Origin: a virus
IMG/VR virus record: IMGVR_UViG_3300018080_000458
Coordinates: 1-29,833 of that record
Length of the DNA: 29,833 nt
Reading direction: 5' to 3' (one strand)
The position numbers and the translations under genes are program-made. Shown here piece by piece: positions 6,617 through 12,701 of this stretch (position 1 is its first letter; every line of letters begins with the position of its first letter). The notes under the pieces were generated by a model that saw only the letters and a list, made by a program, of their open reading frames with translations, did not search any database and was not told the origin of the DNA.

Positions 6617-7614
6617 CAGAAGACCCCCATCTTCGCGGCCACCTGGCAGGTCACGATCAGGTCGGTCTTGAGGTAGTCGATGGCCGCCTGGCGGTCCTTG
6701 GGCGGACCCCAGAAGAGCGCGGCGAACTGGTCGCCCTCGCCGCTCTTGCGCGTGACGCCAAAATACTGGGCCAGGCGGTCGAGCTTGACCCACTTGTCGC
6801 GGCCGTGGGCGCCGCAGCCCCAGAGCTGCATCAGGTCGACGAAGATGCGGTTCCAGTGCCGGCCGTCGTGGATCGCTTCCGGCGGCACGTCGACGCCCAA
6901 CAGCCAGGAGCGTTGGACGAGGAACGGCAGGTCGAACCCGCAGATGTTGTGCCCGATCATGCGCGTGCCGTTGGACAGGCAGGCCAGGAACTGGCTCCAG
7001 AACCGCTCCAAAAGGTCTTTTTCGGAAAACTCGCCGAGCGGGTGCGGGGCCTGGTGGTCCAACACGGGCCAGCCGTCATTAAGCGGGAAGTCGCCCGTCC
7101 CGTAGCCGATCGCCAGGACCTGGCCGGTCAGCGCACTGAGCGGTGCGTCGTCGACAAAGGCCTGCCACTGCGTGTTGCGGGCCTCTTCGGTGTGGGTCGT
7201 GACGTCGGCAACCGCCTGCTCGTGTTCCTTGCGCTTGGCCTCGATCTTGGCGTCGATCTTGGCCTGGTCCTTGAGATTGCCGGTCTTGACCGTGGCGGGA
7301 TCAAACGGCTGGTCGAGCAGCTCGTAGCCCTTGACTTTGGTCGGGTCGAACTCGAACAGCTCGGCCAGCAGCTCGTCGGAGACCGGGCCCGTCTCGATGT
7401 CGAAGAAAATCGCCGTCGGCGTGACGTCCGACTTGACCGGCGTCTTCTTGCCGGCCGTCGCTTCCGGCTCCGAGTCCGGTTGCGGCTCGGCCGTCGGTTC
7501 CTTGTCGGCATCGGCCGGTGGCGATGCGGACTCCGTTTCGACGGCCGTGGCCGGCCCGCCTGCGGGCGCCTCTTCAGCCGTCCCGAAGAGGTCTTCAAAC
7601 GCGTCGCTTTTCAT
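6616..7614 (-). CDS. DEDD-family 3'-5' exonuclease (PolB-exo-like)
   Basis: 332 residues. Residues 1-62 are acidic and Pro/Ala-rich, probably disordered. The catalytic core follows: Exo I IFFDIETGP (D72, E74), Exo II GHNICGFDLPFL (D228) and Exo III IDYLKTDL (Y314, D318), the D-E-D-D quartet of the DnaQ/RNase H-like fold. A long charged helix (about 118-140) lies between Exo I and II. The protein resembles the stand-alone predicted PolB-type 3'-5' exonucleases; no polymerase domain is present. It lies just upstream of the zinc-ribbon and recT genes, so it may trim DNA ends for RecT or proofread. Its start overlaps the previous stop (ATGA). Confidence 0.85.
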   Translation of the reverse strand: MKSDAFEDLFGTAEEAPAGGPATAVETESASPPADADKEPTAEPQPDSEPEATAGKKTPVKSDVTPTAIFFDIETGPVSDELLAELFEFDPTKVKGYELLDQPFDPATVKTGNLKDQAKIDAKIEAKRKEHEQAVADVTTHTEEARNTQWQAFVDDAPLSALTGQVLAIGYGTGDFPLNDGWPVLDHQAPHPLGEFSEKDLLERFWSQFLACLSNGTRMIGHNICGFDLPFLVQRSWLLGVDVPPEAIHDGRHWNRIFVDLMQLWGCGAHGRDKWVKLDRLAQYFGVTRKSGEGDQFAALFWGPPKDRQAAIDYLKTDLIVTCQVAAKMGVF

Positions 7615-7877
7615 GACATGCTCCCTTTTCCTGTGGACTCACACTCACGAACAACTTGACGGATCGCCCGAACGATCCGTGCGGCGTCTTTCCAGGTCAG
7701 CCCGAGATCGGGGCGGGCCGCATAACGGCCGGTCGAGCAGGCCGCTTCGGCAACATGCCGGTCGTCAAAGATCCAGATCCAGGTGCCGGCGGCGTTCTCG
7801 TAGGCGACCACGTTTGTCGGCCGGACCGGGTTGACTGTCCGGGGGTCGGCAGCCCGGACGGGGCGGACGGCGATCAT
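7611..7877 (-). CDS. Small early protein of unknown function
   Basis: 88 residues, bounded by ATGA overlaps on both sides, which supports it as a real gene. No catalytic motif is visible. The middle, NVVAYENAAGTWIWIFDDRHVAEAACSTGRYA, suggests a small beta-sheet unit with exposed Trp and Tyr, followed by a helix (WKDAARIVRAIRQVVREC). There is no signal peptide or membrane segment. It is translationally coupled to the exonuclease gene. Confidence 0.68.
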   Translation of the reverse strand: MIAVRPVRAADPRTVNPVRPTNVVAYENAAGTWIWIFDDRHVAEAACSTGRYAARPDLGLTWKDAARIVRAIRQVVRECESTGKGSMS

Positions 7878-8320
7878 GCGACCTTCTCCTCTGCTGCGGC
7901 CCGGGCTTCCCGTTCGCGCTGCCGGTTGAGTTGCCGTTGGACGTCGAGCCGCTGACCGGTGATCCTGGCGGCCACCTGGTGCACGGCCAGGCGTGCGTTG
8001 GCACGGCTCGTGCCCTTGGCGAAACAGGTGCCCGGCTCCAGCAGCTCGGCCGCCCGCTGGCTGTCGGTGCCTGCGTAGAGAATCGCCCAGTCGCGGAACC
8101 GCAGCACGGCGAAGTACTCGCGACGCGGCTTGCGACGCCGGGGCGTGGCCGGCCGGTGATCTTCGACGCAGAAGCGGGTCTTGGGCAGGCCCATTTTTCT
8201 GGCCCGCAGCTCGGCATGGCGGCGGGTGTAGAAACGGCCGACGGAGGTCCAGGCCTTGTTGCTGCGTACGAGCAGCTCGAAGTTGGCCTGCCGTGGACGC
8301 GGTTCAGCGCAGGTGCTCAC
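7874..8320 (-). CDS. Basic early protein, first gene of the early operon
   Basis: 148 residues from GTG 8320, chosen for the strong AGGAGGGAG site about 6 bases upstream; an ATG further up (8398) lacks a ribosome site and would add an unlikely leader. The protein is basic, with ELLVRSNKAWTSVGRFYTRR near the N-terminus, a beta-rich middle (EYFAVLRFRDWAILYAGTDS) and a C-terminal helix full of Arg, Gln and Glu (QRLDVQRQLNRQREREARAA) that may be a coiled coil. Binding of nucleic acid is plausible from charge alone. I do not recognise the family. It overlaps the next gene by ATGA. Confidence 0.62.
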   Translation of the reverse strand: MSTCAEPRPRQANFELLVRSNKAWTSVGRFYTRRHAELRARKMGLPKTRFCVEDHRPATPRRRKPRREYFAVLRFRDWAILYAGTDSQRAAELLEPGTCFAKGTSRANARLAVHQVAARITGQRLDVQRQLNRQREREARAAAEEKVA

Positions 8321-8621
8321 GGTCGTCTCCCTCCTGTTCTTGGGCGAAAGAAAGAGGCAGGGAAAAAGAAAGGAGGCACCACGGACCGCGAGATGCACAC
8401 GTACAAAACGCGAGACGTCGGGGTCAAGACGTCCGTCGTGTCCGTGGTGCCCGGCAGCGTCCTGCCGTAAAGGCCCCCAAGCAAGGAAGAAAAGATGCGG
8501 CGACGGCCCGGCAACACCGCAAGCGGCAAGCCTCCCGCGTGCCGCCTCGGCTCAGCCGCATTCGTCGCCGCAAGAACGCCGGCACCGCAATCGGGGTCGT
8601 CACCGATGCCGGCAGAAGGTG
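8321..8621. other. Intergenic region between integrase and the early operon
   Basis: About 300 bp with no convincing gene on either strand. It should carry the early promoter for the minus strand, but I see only a weak candidate: TTGACC on the minus strand near 8425-8430 with no good -10. It contains the dyad described separately and a pyrimidine-rich stretch on the minus strand (about 8346-8374) before the ribosome site of the first early gene. Confidence 0.5.
8360..8451 (-). terminator. Long-loop dyad with pyrimidine tail after integrase
   Basis: A perfect 12-bp inverted repeat, GGCACCACGGAC (8375-8386) with GTCCGTGGTGCC (8440-8451), has a 53-base loop. On the minus strand it is followed by a TCCTTTCTTTTT tract. 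It may terminate integrase transcription, or be an operator or antitermination element ahead of the early operon. The long loop makes a simple terminator less certain. Confidence 0.38.
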
Positions 8622-9506
8622 TCAGATGGTGGGCTTGCTCGGTCTTGGCAGCACGTCGCAAAGCGAATCGGCTGCAACGATAGACGGAGCAATGTAGTGC
8701 TTTCTCGCCACCTTTTCTGAGTGACCGACCACTTGAGCGGCCCACGATACTCCGCGCATGGCGGCGGCGTACGATTCGCTGGTGCGACGTAGGCAATGGA
8801 ACAGGTGGCGTCGGTCGGTCGGCAGATTCGCCTCCGCAAGAAGCTCTCGAAAATCCGTCCAGATCCTTCGTTTTTTGCGAGGATACGGAAAGAGCCGCTC
8901 TCGCTCTGGCGGAACGCTTTGCCGGATCAGGCTGACGGTATCCGGGTGCAGCCGGAAGAGGCGATCTGCCCGTCGGCCCTTGATGTTTGCCGCAGGCACG
9001 AACCAGGTACCGCGTTCGAGATCGACGTCGGCGAGTTTTGCTCCCCATACCGATCCGATGCGGCATGCCGTATCCCAGATCACCAGAATGAGAATTTGCC
9101 AGGCAAGCGATGCCGGGCAACCATCCCATGCTCCTGGCGCGTTTCGGCAAGCAACCAAAAGTGCTTCCAGTTGTTCGAGGAAGAAAGCCTCCGGTATCCG
9201 GTCGGGCTCCAGCATCTTGGGTATGCAGCGCGGCGGATCGCAGAGACCGTTTTCGGCAGCATCGCGCCAAATGGCCAGGATGGCGGCCCGCTTGGCGTTG
9301 ACGGTTCTGGGAGCCCTTGAGCTGGCGAGCCAGTGGAGCCACGCCACCACCGTAGCGGGGGTTAGATCGGCCAGTGTTGCCGGGCGTTTGAGCCAGCGAT
9401 CGAAGAGCCGAATGGCGATCGCCATTTGTTCGACGGAATTCTCCGCAAGTGACAATCGGAACGGGACATACGTTTCCGACAAATAGCGGCAAAGTTCCTG
9501 TTGCAT
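8622..9506 (-). CDS. int: Tyrosine recombinase (phage integrase)
   Basis: 294 residues from ATG 9506, which has a GAGGGGGG site 7 bases upstream; a TTG at 9539 would add 11 residues. The N-terminal half (residues about 8-80) is the SAM-like core-binding domain (LFDRWLKRPATLADLTPATV). The catalytic domain shows R149 in DTACRIGSVWGAKL, a beta-hairpin Lys near K176, H237-x2-R240 in HCLRRT, H262 in VVGHSE and the nucleophile Y271 in KHYIAPS. It catalyses integration and excision between attP and attB. A probable attP core made of a tRNA-Leu 3' end lies about 620 bp upstream, past the repressor gene. The length is at the short end for phage integrases, so the extra arm-binding domain may be absent or very small. 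Confidence 0.92.
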   Translation of the reverse strand: MQQELCRYLSETYVPFRLSLAENSVEQMAIAIRLFDRWLKRPATLADLTPATVVAWLHWLASSRAPRTVNAKRAAILAIWRDAAENGLCDPPRCIPKMLEPDRIPEAFFLEQLEALLVACRNAPGAWDGCPASLAWQILILVIWDTACRIGSVWGAKLADVDLERGTWFVPAANIKGRRADRLFRLHPDTVSLIRQSVPPERERLFPYPRKKRRIWTDFRELLAEANLPTDRRHLFHCLRRTSESYAAAMRGVSWAAQVVGHSEKVARKHYIAPSIVAADSLCDVLPRPSKPTI

Positions 9507-9590
9507 GGAAAAACCCCCCTCGGCAATACGGTTTTTCAACCATAGCTTCCTGCCGTAGCGGGGTCATCCAACAATCGGACGACTTGTGCC

Positions 9591-9624
9591 CTATTCGCCT
9601 AGACATGCGTCCATGGCCTATTCG
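9591..9624. other. Possible integrase or excisionase arm sites
   Basis: Two direct copies of CTATTCG (9591-9597 and 9618-9624) are spaced 27 bp apart, in contexts CCCTATTCGCC and GCCTATTCGGC. A third, inverted copy lies at 10205-10211 on the other side of the tRNA-Leu core. Such spacing around an att core is what arm-type sites look like, but the match is only 7-9 bases. They occupy part of the 293-bp gap between integrase and the repressor, which holds no gene. Confidence 0.3.
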
Positions 9625-9720
9625 GCGGATTGTGCCGCAAGGAGCCCCGCATATAGTGGGGGCCATACGGCCAGTTGGTAGCACCAACCAGGTCGCCGCA
9701 GAGACGGCTTAGAAGGTGCC

Positions 9721-9752
9721 GTGTGTTTTAGGATGTGTAGAAACTAACACAC
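9721..9752. promoter_or_regulatory. Possible second repressor operator upstream of integrase
   Basis: GTGTGTTTTAG (9721-9731) and CTAACACAC (9744-9752) form an imperfect dyad. The right arm shares CTAAC-A/G-C with the stronger operator at 10007-10025. It is placed between the repressor gene and integrase, about 215 bp upstream of the integrase start, where the repressor could affect integrase transcription. Confidence 0.35.
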
Positions 9753-9799
9753 GACAGACAAAGCGTCAAGCCCACAAATCAAGGAAAAGCTGAAAAGCG

Positions 9800-10006
9800 T
9801 CAGGCAGAGGGTTGGCGATCAGCCACAGCACCGAGTTGACGCAGAAGAATTTCGGCCGGTCCGCGAGGCTTGCAGCGATCGGTTTCCCATTGTGCTACGG
9901 CATCGCGAGTGACACCCAGGCGCTCTGCAAGTGCCTTCTGCGTGAGATCTAAACGATTACGGAGATCGCGAATCTCATTTGCAGTAATTGACATGGGCTC
10001 GCTCAT
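9800..10006 (-). CDS. XRE-family HTH transcriptional regulator (probable phage repressor)
   Basis: 68 residues. Almost the whole protein is a Cro/CI-type helix-turn-helix: EIRDLRNRLDLTQKALAERL (helices 1-2), GVTRDAVAQWETDRCKPRGP (recognition helix and the conserved WE-x-[DG]-x3-P turn), then LLRQLGAVADRQ. There is no dimerisation or autoproteolytic domain, so it resembles a small Cro-like or single-domain repressor and cannot be cleaved by RecA like lambda CI. It sits between the attP core and integrase. A near-perfect dyad abuts its start codon and overlaps a sigma70-like promoter, pointing to autorepression. ATG 10006 is taken as the start; ATG 9994 is the alternative. Confidence 0.83.
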   Translation of the reverse strand: MSEPMSITANEIRDLRNRLDLTQKALAERLGVTRDAVAQWETDRCKPRGPAEILLRQLGAVADRQPSA

Positions 10007-10025
10007 GGTGTTAGATTCTAACGCC
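10007..10025. promoter_or_regulatory. Operator dyad at the repressor promoter
   Basis: GGTGTTAGATTCTAACGCC is a 19-bp dyad with 9-bp arms and one mismatch, centred on T10016. It touches the repressor start codon and covers the -10 element of its predicted promoter, so a bound dimer would block transcription. The arm consensus is GGYGTTAGA. Confidence 0.62.
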
Positions 10026-10043
10026 TAGAAGCCGGAATAGCAA
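10015..10043 (-). promoter_or_regulatory. Predicted sigma70-type promoter of the repressor, near-leaderless
   Basis: On the minus strand, TTGCTA (10043-10038) and TAGAAT (10020-10015) are separated by 17 bp, matching the -35 in 4 of 6 and the -10 in 5 of 6 positions. The start point would fall near 10008, about 2 bases before ATG 10006. No ribosome site is present, so the mRNA is probably leaderless. Confidence 0.55.
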
Positions 10044-10125
10044 GGGAGGCCCGTGGCTGTCCTACCGTCCACAGCACTGTACGGCGCGGTCCTTACGGAT
10101 TCCGCCAGCCACGAGCCCGCCCCAA

Positions 10126-10182
10126 TGCGGGAAGGGAGACTTGAACTCCCATGAGCCGAAGCTCACTAGGCCCTCAAGTTAG
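10126..10182 (-). other. attP: tRNA-Leu(GAG) 3' fragment, probable attP core
   Basis: Reading the minus strand, this is the 3' part of a class II tRNA: anticodon loop TTGAGGG (10177-10171, anticodon GAG), anticodon 3' stem CCTAG, a variable arm TGAGC-TTCG-GCTCA, the T-arm GGGAG-TTCAAGT-CTCCC, acceptor 3' strand TTCCCGC and discriminator A, with no encoded CCA. The expected 5' acceptor GCGGGAA and the D-arm are absent, and the five bases before the loop pair at only three of five positions. So the tRNA is not complete. A 3' tRNA fragment beside an integrase, flanked by phage genes, is the classic attP arrangement in which the phage restores the tRNA on integration. Confidence 0.7.
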
Positions 10183-10195
10183 TCTCTTCGGGGTC

Positions 10196-10223
10196 TTGAC
10201 AGGCCGAATAGTGGGGATAGGCT
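10196..10223 (+). promoter_or_regulatory. Possible promoter of the divergent membrane gene
   Basis: A perfect TTGACA (10196-10201) is followed after 16 bp by TAGGCT (10218-10223), a poor -10. It lies about 45 bp upstream of the start at 10268 and partly coincides with the inverted CTATTCG copy. The remainder of the 10026-10267 gap holds the tRNA-Leu fragment and a 7-bp dyad (CGTGGCT/AGCCACG, 10052-10113). Confidence 0.38.
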
Positions 10224-10267
10224 GGATGGCGAGGTGACCAATCTGCTGAACTTACGGAGGCTACGCT

Positions 10268-10618
10268 ATGAGCTATCCGACTGCTCCGCCGATTGCCGTG
10301 CATGTGCCCACTGCCGTCAATGCCATCACTTCCAAGAACGAGCACCGAAAACGGGTACTCAGACAGGCGATGGTGCTAGCTACCTACGTTTGGGATGCAG
10401 CAATTGTAGCGGTTCCAGTGATTAGCCTAATTCTGATTGCCAATCGTGCGGCGATTGCAGAAAGAGCGGCTGATTCAGCAGGATTGACGCTGCCGGCTGG
10501 AATCGCCACGCCGCTATTGATGGTCGGATTGACCTGGTGTGGCTTCTGGTGGGGCTTTCTTACGTTTGCCTATGCCGTCGTGATGGTCACGTTGGTGGTC
10601 CTGTACCACTGTCGATGA
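10268..10618 (+). CDS. Small inner-membrane protein, the only plus-strand gene
   Basis: 116 residues with GGAGG about 7 bases upstream of ATG 10268. The first 40 residues are polar and basic (KNEHRKRVLRQ). Two hydrophobic segments follow: about residues 38-60 (LATYVWDAAIVAVPVISLIL) and about 82-114 (IATPLLMVGLTWCGFWWGFL, then a Val-rich end), the second long enough to span the membrane or form a hairpin. It stops 30 bp before the convergent glycosyltransferase gene. Being divergent from the lytic genes and next to attP, it may be expressed in the lysogen, for example as a superinfection-exclusion or conversion protein. Holin-like function is possible but the orientation argues against it. Confidence 0.68.
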   Translation: MSYPTAPPIAVHVPTAVNAITSKNEHRKRVLRQAMVLATYVWDAAIVAVPVISLILIANRAAIAERAADSAGLTLPAGIATPLLMVGLTWCGFWWGFLTFAYAVVMVTLVVLYHCR

Positions 10619-10648
10619 TCGACGGAACGGCAACGTTTAGAATGATTC

Positions 10649-11380
10649 TCAGGCTTTTGCCCGAGCCTCAGCAATCGCTTGCTGAACCTTCTTTTCCCAG
10701 TCCTTCGTCCAGCCGGGCTGGATGGGCTTGAGCTGGCGGACGATCTTCTCCTGGCCGCGGCGTTCGTAGCCGCCACGGCCCATGGCCGAGAGGTGCCGGG
10801 GGTTGCGGATCGTGCCCCAGCGATGGACGAACGACGGCCGGCCGGTCGGGGAGGCCTGCGGAATGCCGATCCGTTTCATGCGCGTGGCCAGGCCCTGGTC
10901 CTGGCCCGATTGCATGGCCGGGTAGCCGCCGGCCGCCAGAAAGGCCCGCCGCGTGAAGACCCAGGCCGCGTGAAAGAGGCCCCGGGTCTGCTTCCGCCGG
11001 AGCCGCTTGGGATGGTCGTTCCAGACCACGGCGGGCCGCGACCACTCGACCCGGCCCGCTTCCAGCAGCTCGGCCGCCCGCTCCAGGTGCCACGGCAGGT
11101 AAATGTCGTCATCGTCCCAGACGGCCAGGGCGTCGACGTCCGGCGAAACAAGGGCGGCCGTCGCGTTTCGCTTCTCGCCCAACGTGCAAAACCGCTGGCC
11201 GATGCTCACGAGCCGCCAGCCCGGGCCGGTCTGCTCGCAATACTGGCCAGCGTCGTCCAGGATGATCAGCTCCCGCTTTGCCAAGGGGTACGTCTGCCGC
11301 TGGAAGCACTCGATCGATTCGGCCAGCAGCTCGGGACGGTTGTAGGTGGAACAGATGCAGGCGATCTTGATGTCCGGCAT
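10649..11380 (-). CDS. Glycosyltransferase, family 2 (GT-A fold)
   Basis: 243 residues. The N-terminus IACICSTYNRPELLAESIEC is the nucleotide-binding start of GT2 enzymes, LIILDDAG follows at residues 38-45, and the metal-binding acidic cluster is VWDDDDIYLPWH (D89-D92). FHAAWVFTRRAFLAAGGYP and the later GQDQGL resemble the acceptor-side region of such enzymes. It would transfer a sugar from a nucleotide donor; donor and acceptor are not predictable. The C-terminal 40 residues are basic and helical. It is the last gene of the late operon, three bases after a second glycosyltransferase. Confidence 0.85.
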   Translation of the reverse strand: MPDIKIACICSTYNRPELLAESIECFQRQTYPLAKRELIILDDAGQYCEQTGPGWRLVSIGQRFCTLGEKRNATAALVSPDVDALAVWDDDDIYLPWHLERAAELLEAGRVEWSRPAVVWNDHPKRLRRKQTRGLFHAAWVFTRRAFLAAGGYPAMQSGQDQGLATRMKRIGIPQASPTGRPSFVHRWGTIRNPRHLSAMGRGGYERRGQEKIVRQLKPIQPGWTKDWEKKVQQAIAEARAKA

Positions 11381-11383
11381 GGA

Positions 11384-12130
11384 TCAGGTCGAGCTGGATG
11401 GGGGCGGTGTTTGGACAAGTTGCCAGCCGTGGGCACGGTAGTAGTTGTGAATCTGAATTTTCTTGACGTGCTCCGAGGTCTGGTTCCAAAGGGCGTGGCG
11501 ATCGTTGCCGTACTTGCGGCCCTTGAGCGAGCCCCAGAAATCCTGATCGCCGGGCGGGTGCGGGCAGGCAAAACTCTTCACGCCGAGGTGCTTTTGCAGA
11601 GAAAAGCTGAGGTGGTAGTCCTCGCCGGCCGTGGACGGACAGCCGGGCATGCGGGGCTCCAAGACGAAGTAGCCCAGCCAGCGCCGGGGCAGGAACCAGG
11701 CGTGGCCGATCACGTCGACTTCGTCGATGCGATCGTTGGGCCGGGGCCAGCCGAATTTGGGCCGCAGGCTGCGATCGCCGGCCGGGAATCGGACGCCGGC
11801 AGCACCCACGAGGCCGCCCGTCTCGGCATGCGTCCGCAAACAGTTCTCGAACCATCTTGGGCCGGGGATCGTGTCGTCATCGAAGATGCATACGAAGTCC
11901 GTGGCCAATGAGGCCGCGTAGTAGAATCGCTGCCAGACGCCCTGGCGGATTTGGGAGCCGGTGACGATCACCGAGGCGTCGCAGACCGGCGGCGATTTCG
12001 GGCCGTCGTGCCAGACGTGAATGCACGCGGACCGGATCGTCTGCCGGCGGATCGCCTCGATCTGCTGGCCGATGTAGCTCATGCGGGCGTGCGTGCCGAT
12101 CACGACGCCGATCGTGGGCGTATCACTCAT
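11384..12130 (-). CDS. Glycosyltransferase, GT2-like, second copy
   Basis: 248 residues from ATG 12130, overlapping the sulfotransferase stop by 8 bp. GT-A features: PTIGVVIGTHARMSYIGQQI at the N-terminus, FVCIFDDDTIPGPRWFENCL with D84-D86 as the DXD-type metal site, and GAAGVRFPAG. The later segment MPGCPSTAGEDYHLSFSLQK has the acidic pair often acting as catalytic base. It is not a recent duplicate of the GT at 10649, since the two share only the fold-level pattern. It is probably cytoplasmic and modifies a virion protein or host surface glycan. The C-terminus is Pro/Ser-rich (PPPSSST). Confidence 0.8.
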   Translation of the reverse strand: MSDTPTIGVVIGTHARMSYIGQQIEAIRRQTIRSACIHVWHDGPKSPPVCDASVIVTGSQIRQGVWQRFYYAASLATDFVCIFDDDTIPGPRWFENCLRTHAETGGLVGAAGVRFPAGDRSLRPKFGWPRPNDRIDEVDVIGHAWFLPRRWLGYFVLEPRMPGCPSTAGEDYHLSFSLQKHLGVKSFACPHPPGDQDFWGSLKGRKYGNDRHALWNQTSEHVKKIQIHNYYRAHGWQLVQTPPPSSST

Positions 12131-12701
12131 CAGGCAGTCTCTCGGGGTCGTATCCGTACGCGGCAAAGTCAATCGCTGCGAAATCGCGGACGAGTCGCAT
12201 GCAATAGGCGTCGTAATAGTCCGCGAGCCGATACGGCCGGTTGTGGTTGATCTGCTTGATCGGGCCCTTGAACTTCGCATCGGCCATGAACGGCAAGGCG
12301 TCAAATTCGTCCTGCAACGACTCGAAACGCAAGACGCGGTGCAGCCGGCAGCCGGAGAGCATCGTGGCCTGCGGCGGCTCTTGGGTGGACAGCGGCGGGG
12401 CTTCCATGTTCGTGTCCCACTCAAGATACTCACGAAACGTCCAGCGGCGGCAGAGCCGGTACATATTGCTCCGCGGCCGGCTGCGACGGAAGAGATAGTG
12501 GGACAGGTGCCGCGCGAACGGATTGCGAACCACGGCAAAGGCGAAGTGCAGCTCCGTGTCCGGCAGCGGGTGCATCGCATGATGCCGGCCGACGGCGCGG
12601 GCCTTGCCAGGAAAACACTTCAAAAGATGGGCCGAGATGGCCCGCGAAGCCGTCCGGGGAACGGCGTAGAAAACGAACGGGGGATCATTACAGAGAATCA
12701 T
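12123..12701 (-). CDS. Sulfotransferase-family protein
   Basis: 192 residues from ATG 12701 (ATGA overlap with the GT4 stop). The two PAPS-binding elements of sulfotransferases are visible: a 5'-phosphosulfate loop FVFYAVPRTASRAISAHLLK (P15 to A21) and the 3'-phosphate motif FAVVRNPFARHLSHYLFRR (R59, S67). The rest is helical and the size is short for the family, typical of Sulfotransfer_2-like proteins in phage and polysaccharide clusters. It would move sulfate from PAPS to a hydroxyl on a glycan or protein. Flanking glycosyltransferases suggest that a sugar is the acceptor. Phage sulfotransferases are uncommon. Confidence 0.75.
   Translation of the reverse strand: MILCNDPPFVFYAVPRTASRAISAHLLKCFPGKARAVGRHHAMHPLPDTELHFAFAVVRNPFARHLSHYLFRRSRPRSNMYRLCRRWTFREYLEWDTNMEAPPLSTQEPPQATMLSGCRLHRVLRFESLQDEFDALPFMADAKFKGPIKQINHNRPYRLADYYDAYCMRLVRDFAAIDFAAYGYDPERLPDE

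Noticed and set aside
8468-8640. Arg/Lys-rich small frames on both strands in the gap after integrase
   Set aside because: No ribosome site, no protein-like pattern, and each conflicts with the others.
8317-9687. 456-residue minus-strand open frame overlapping integrase
   Set aside because: It is out of frame with the clear integrase and its composition is not protein-like.
10126-10200. Complete tRNA-Leu gene
   Set aside because: The matching 5' acceptor strand GCGGGAA and the D-arm are missing on the upstream side, and the anticodon stem is only partly paired.
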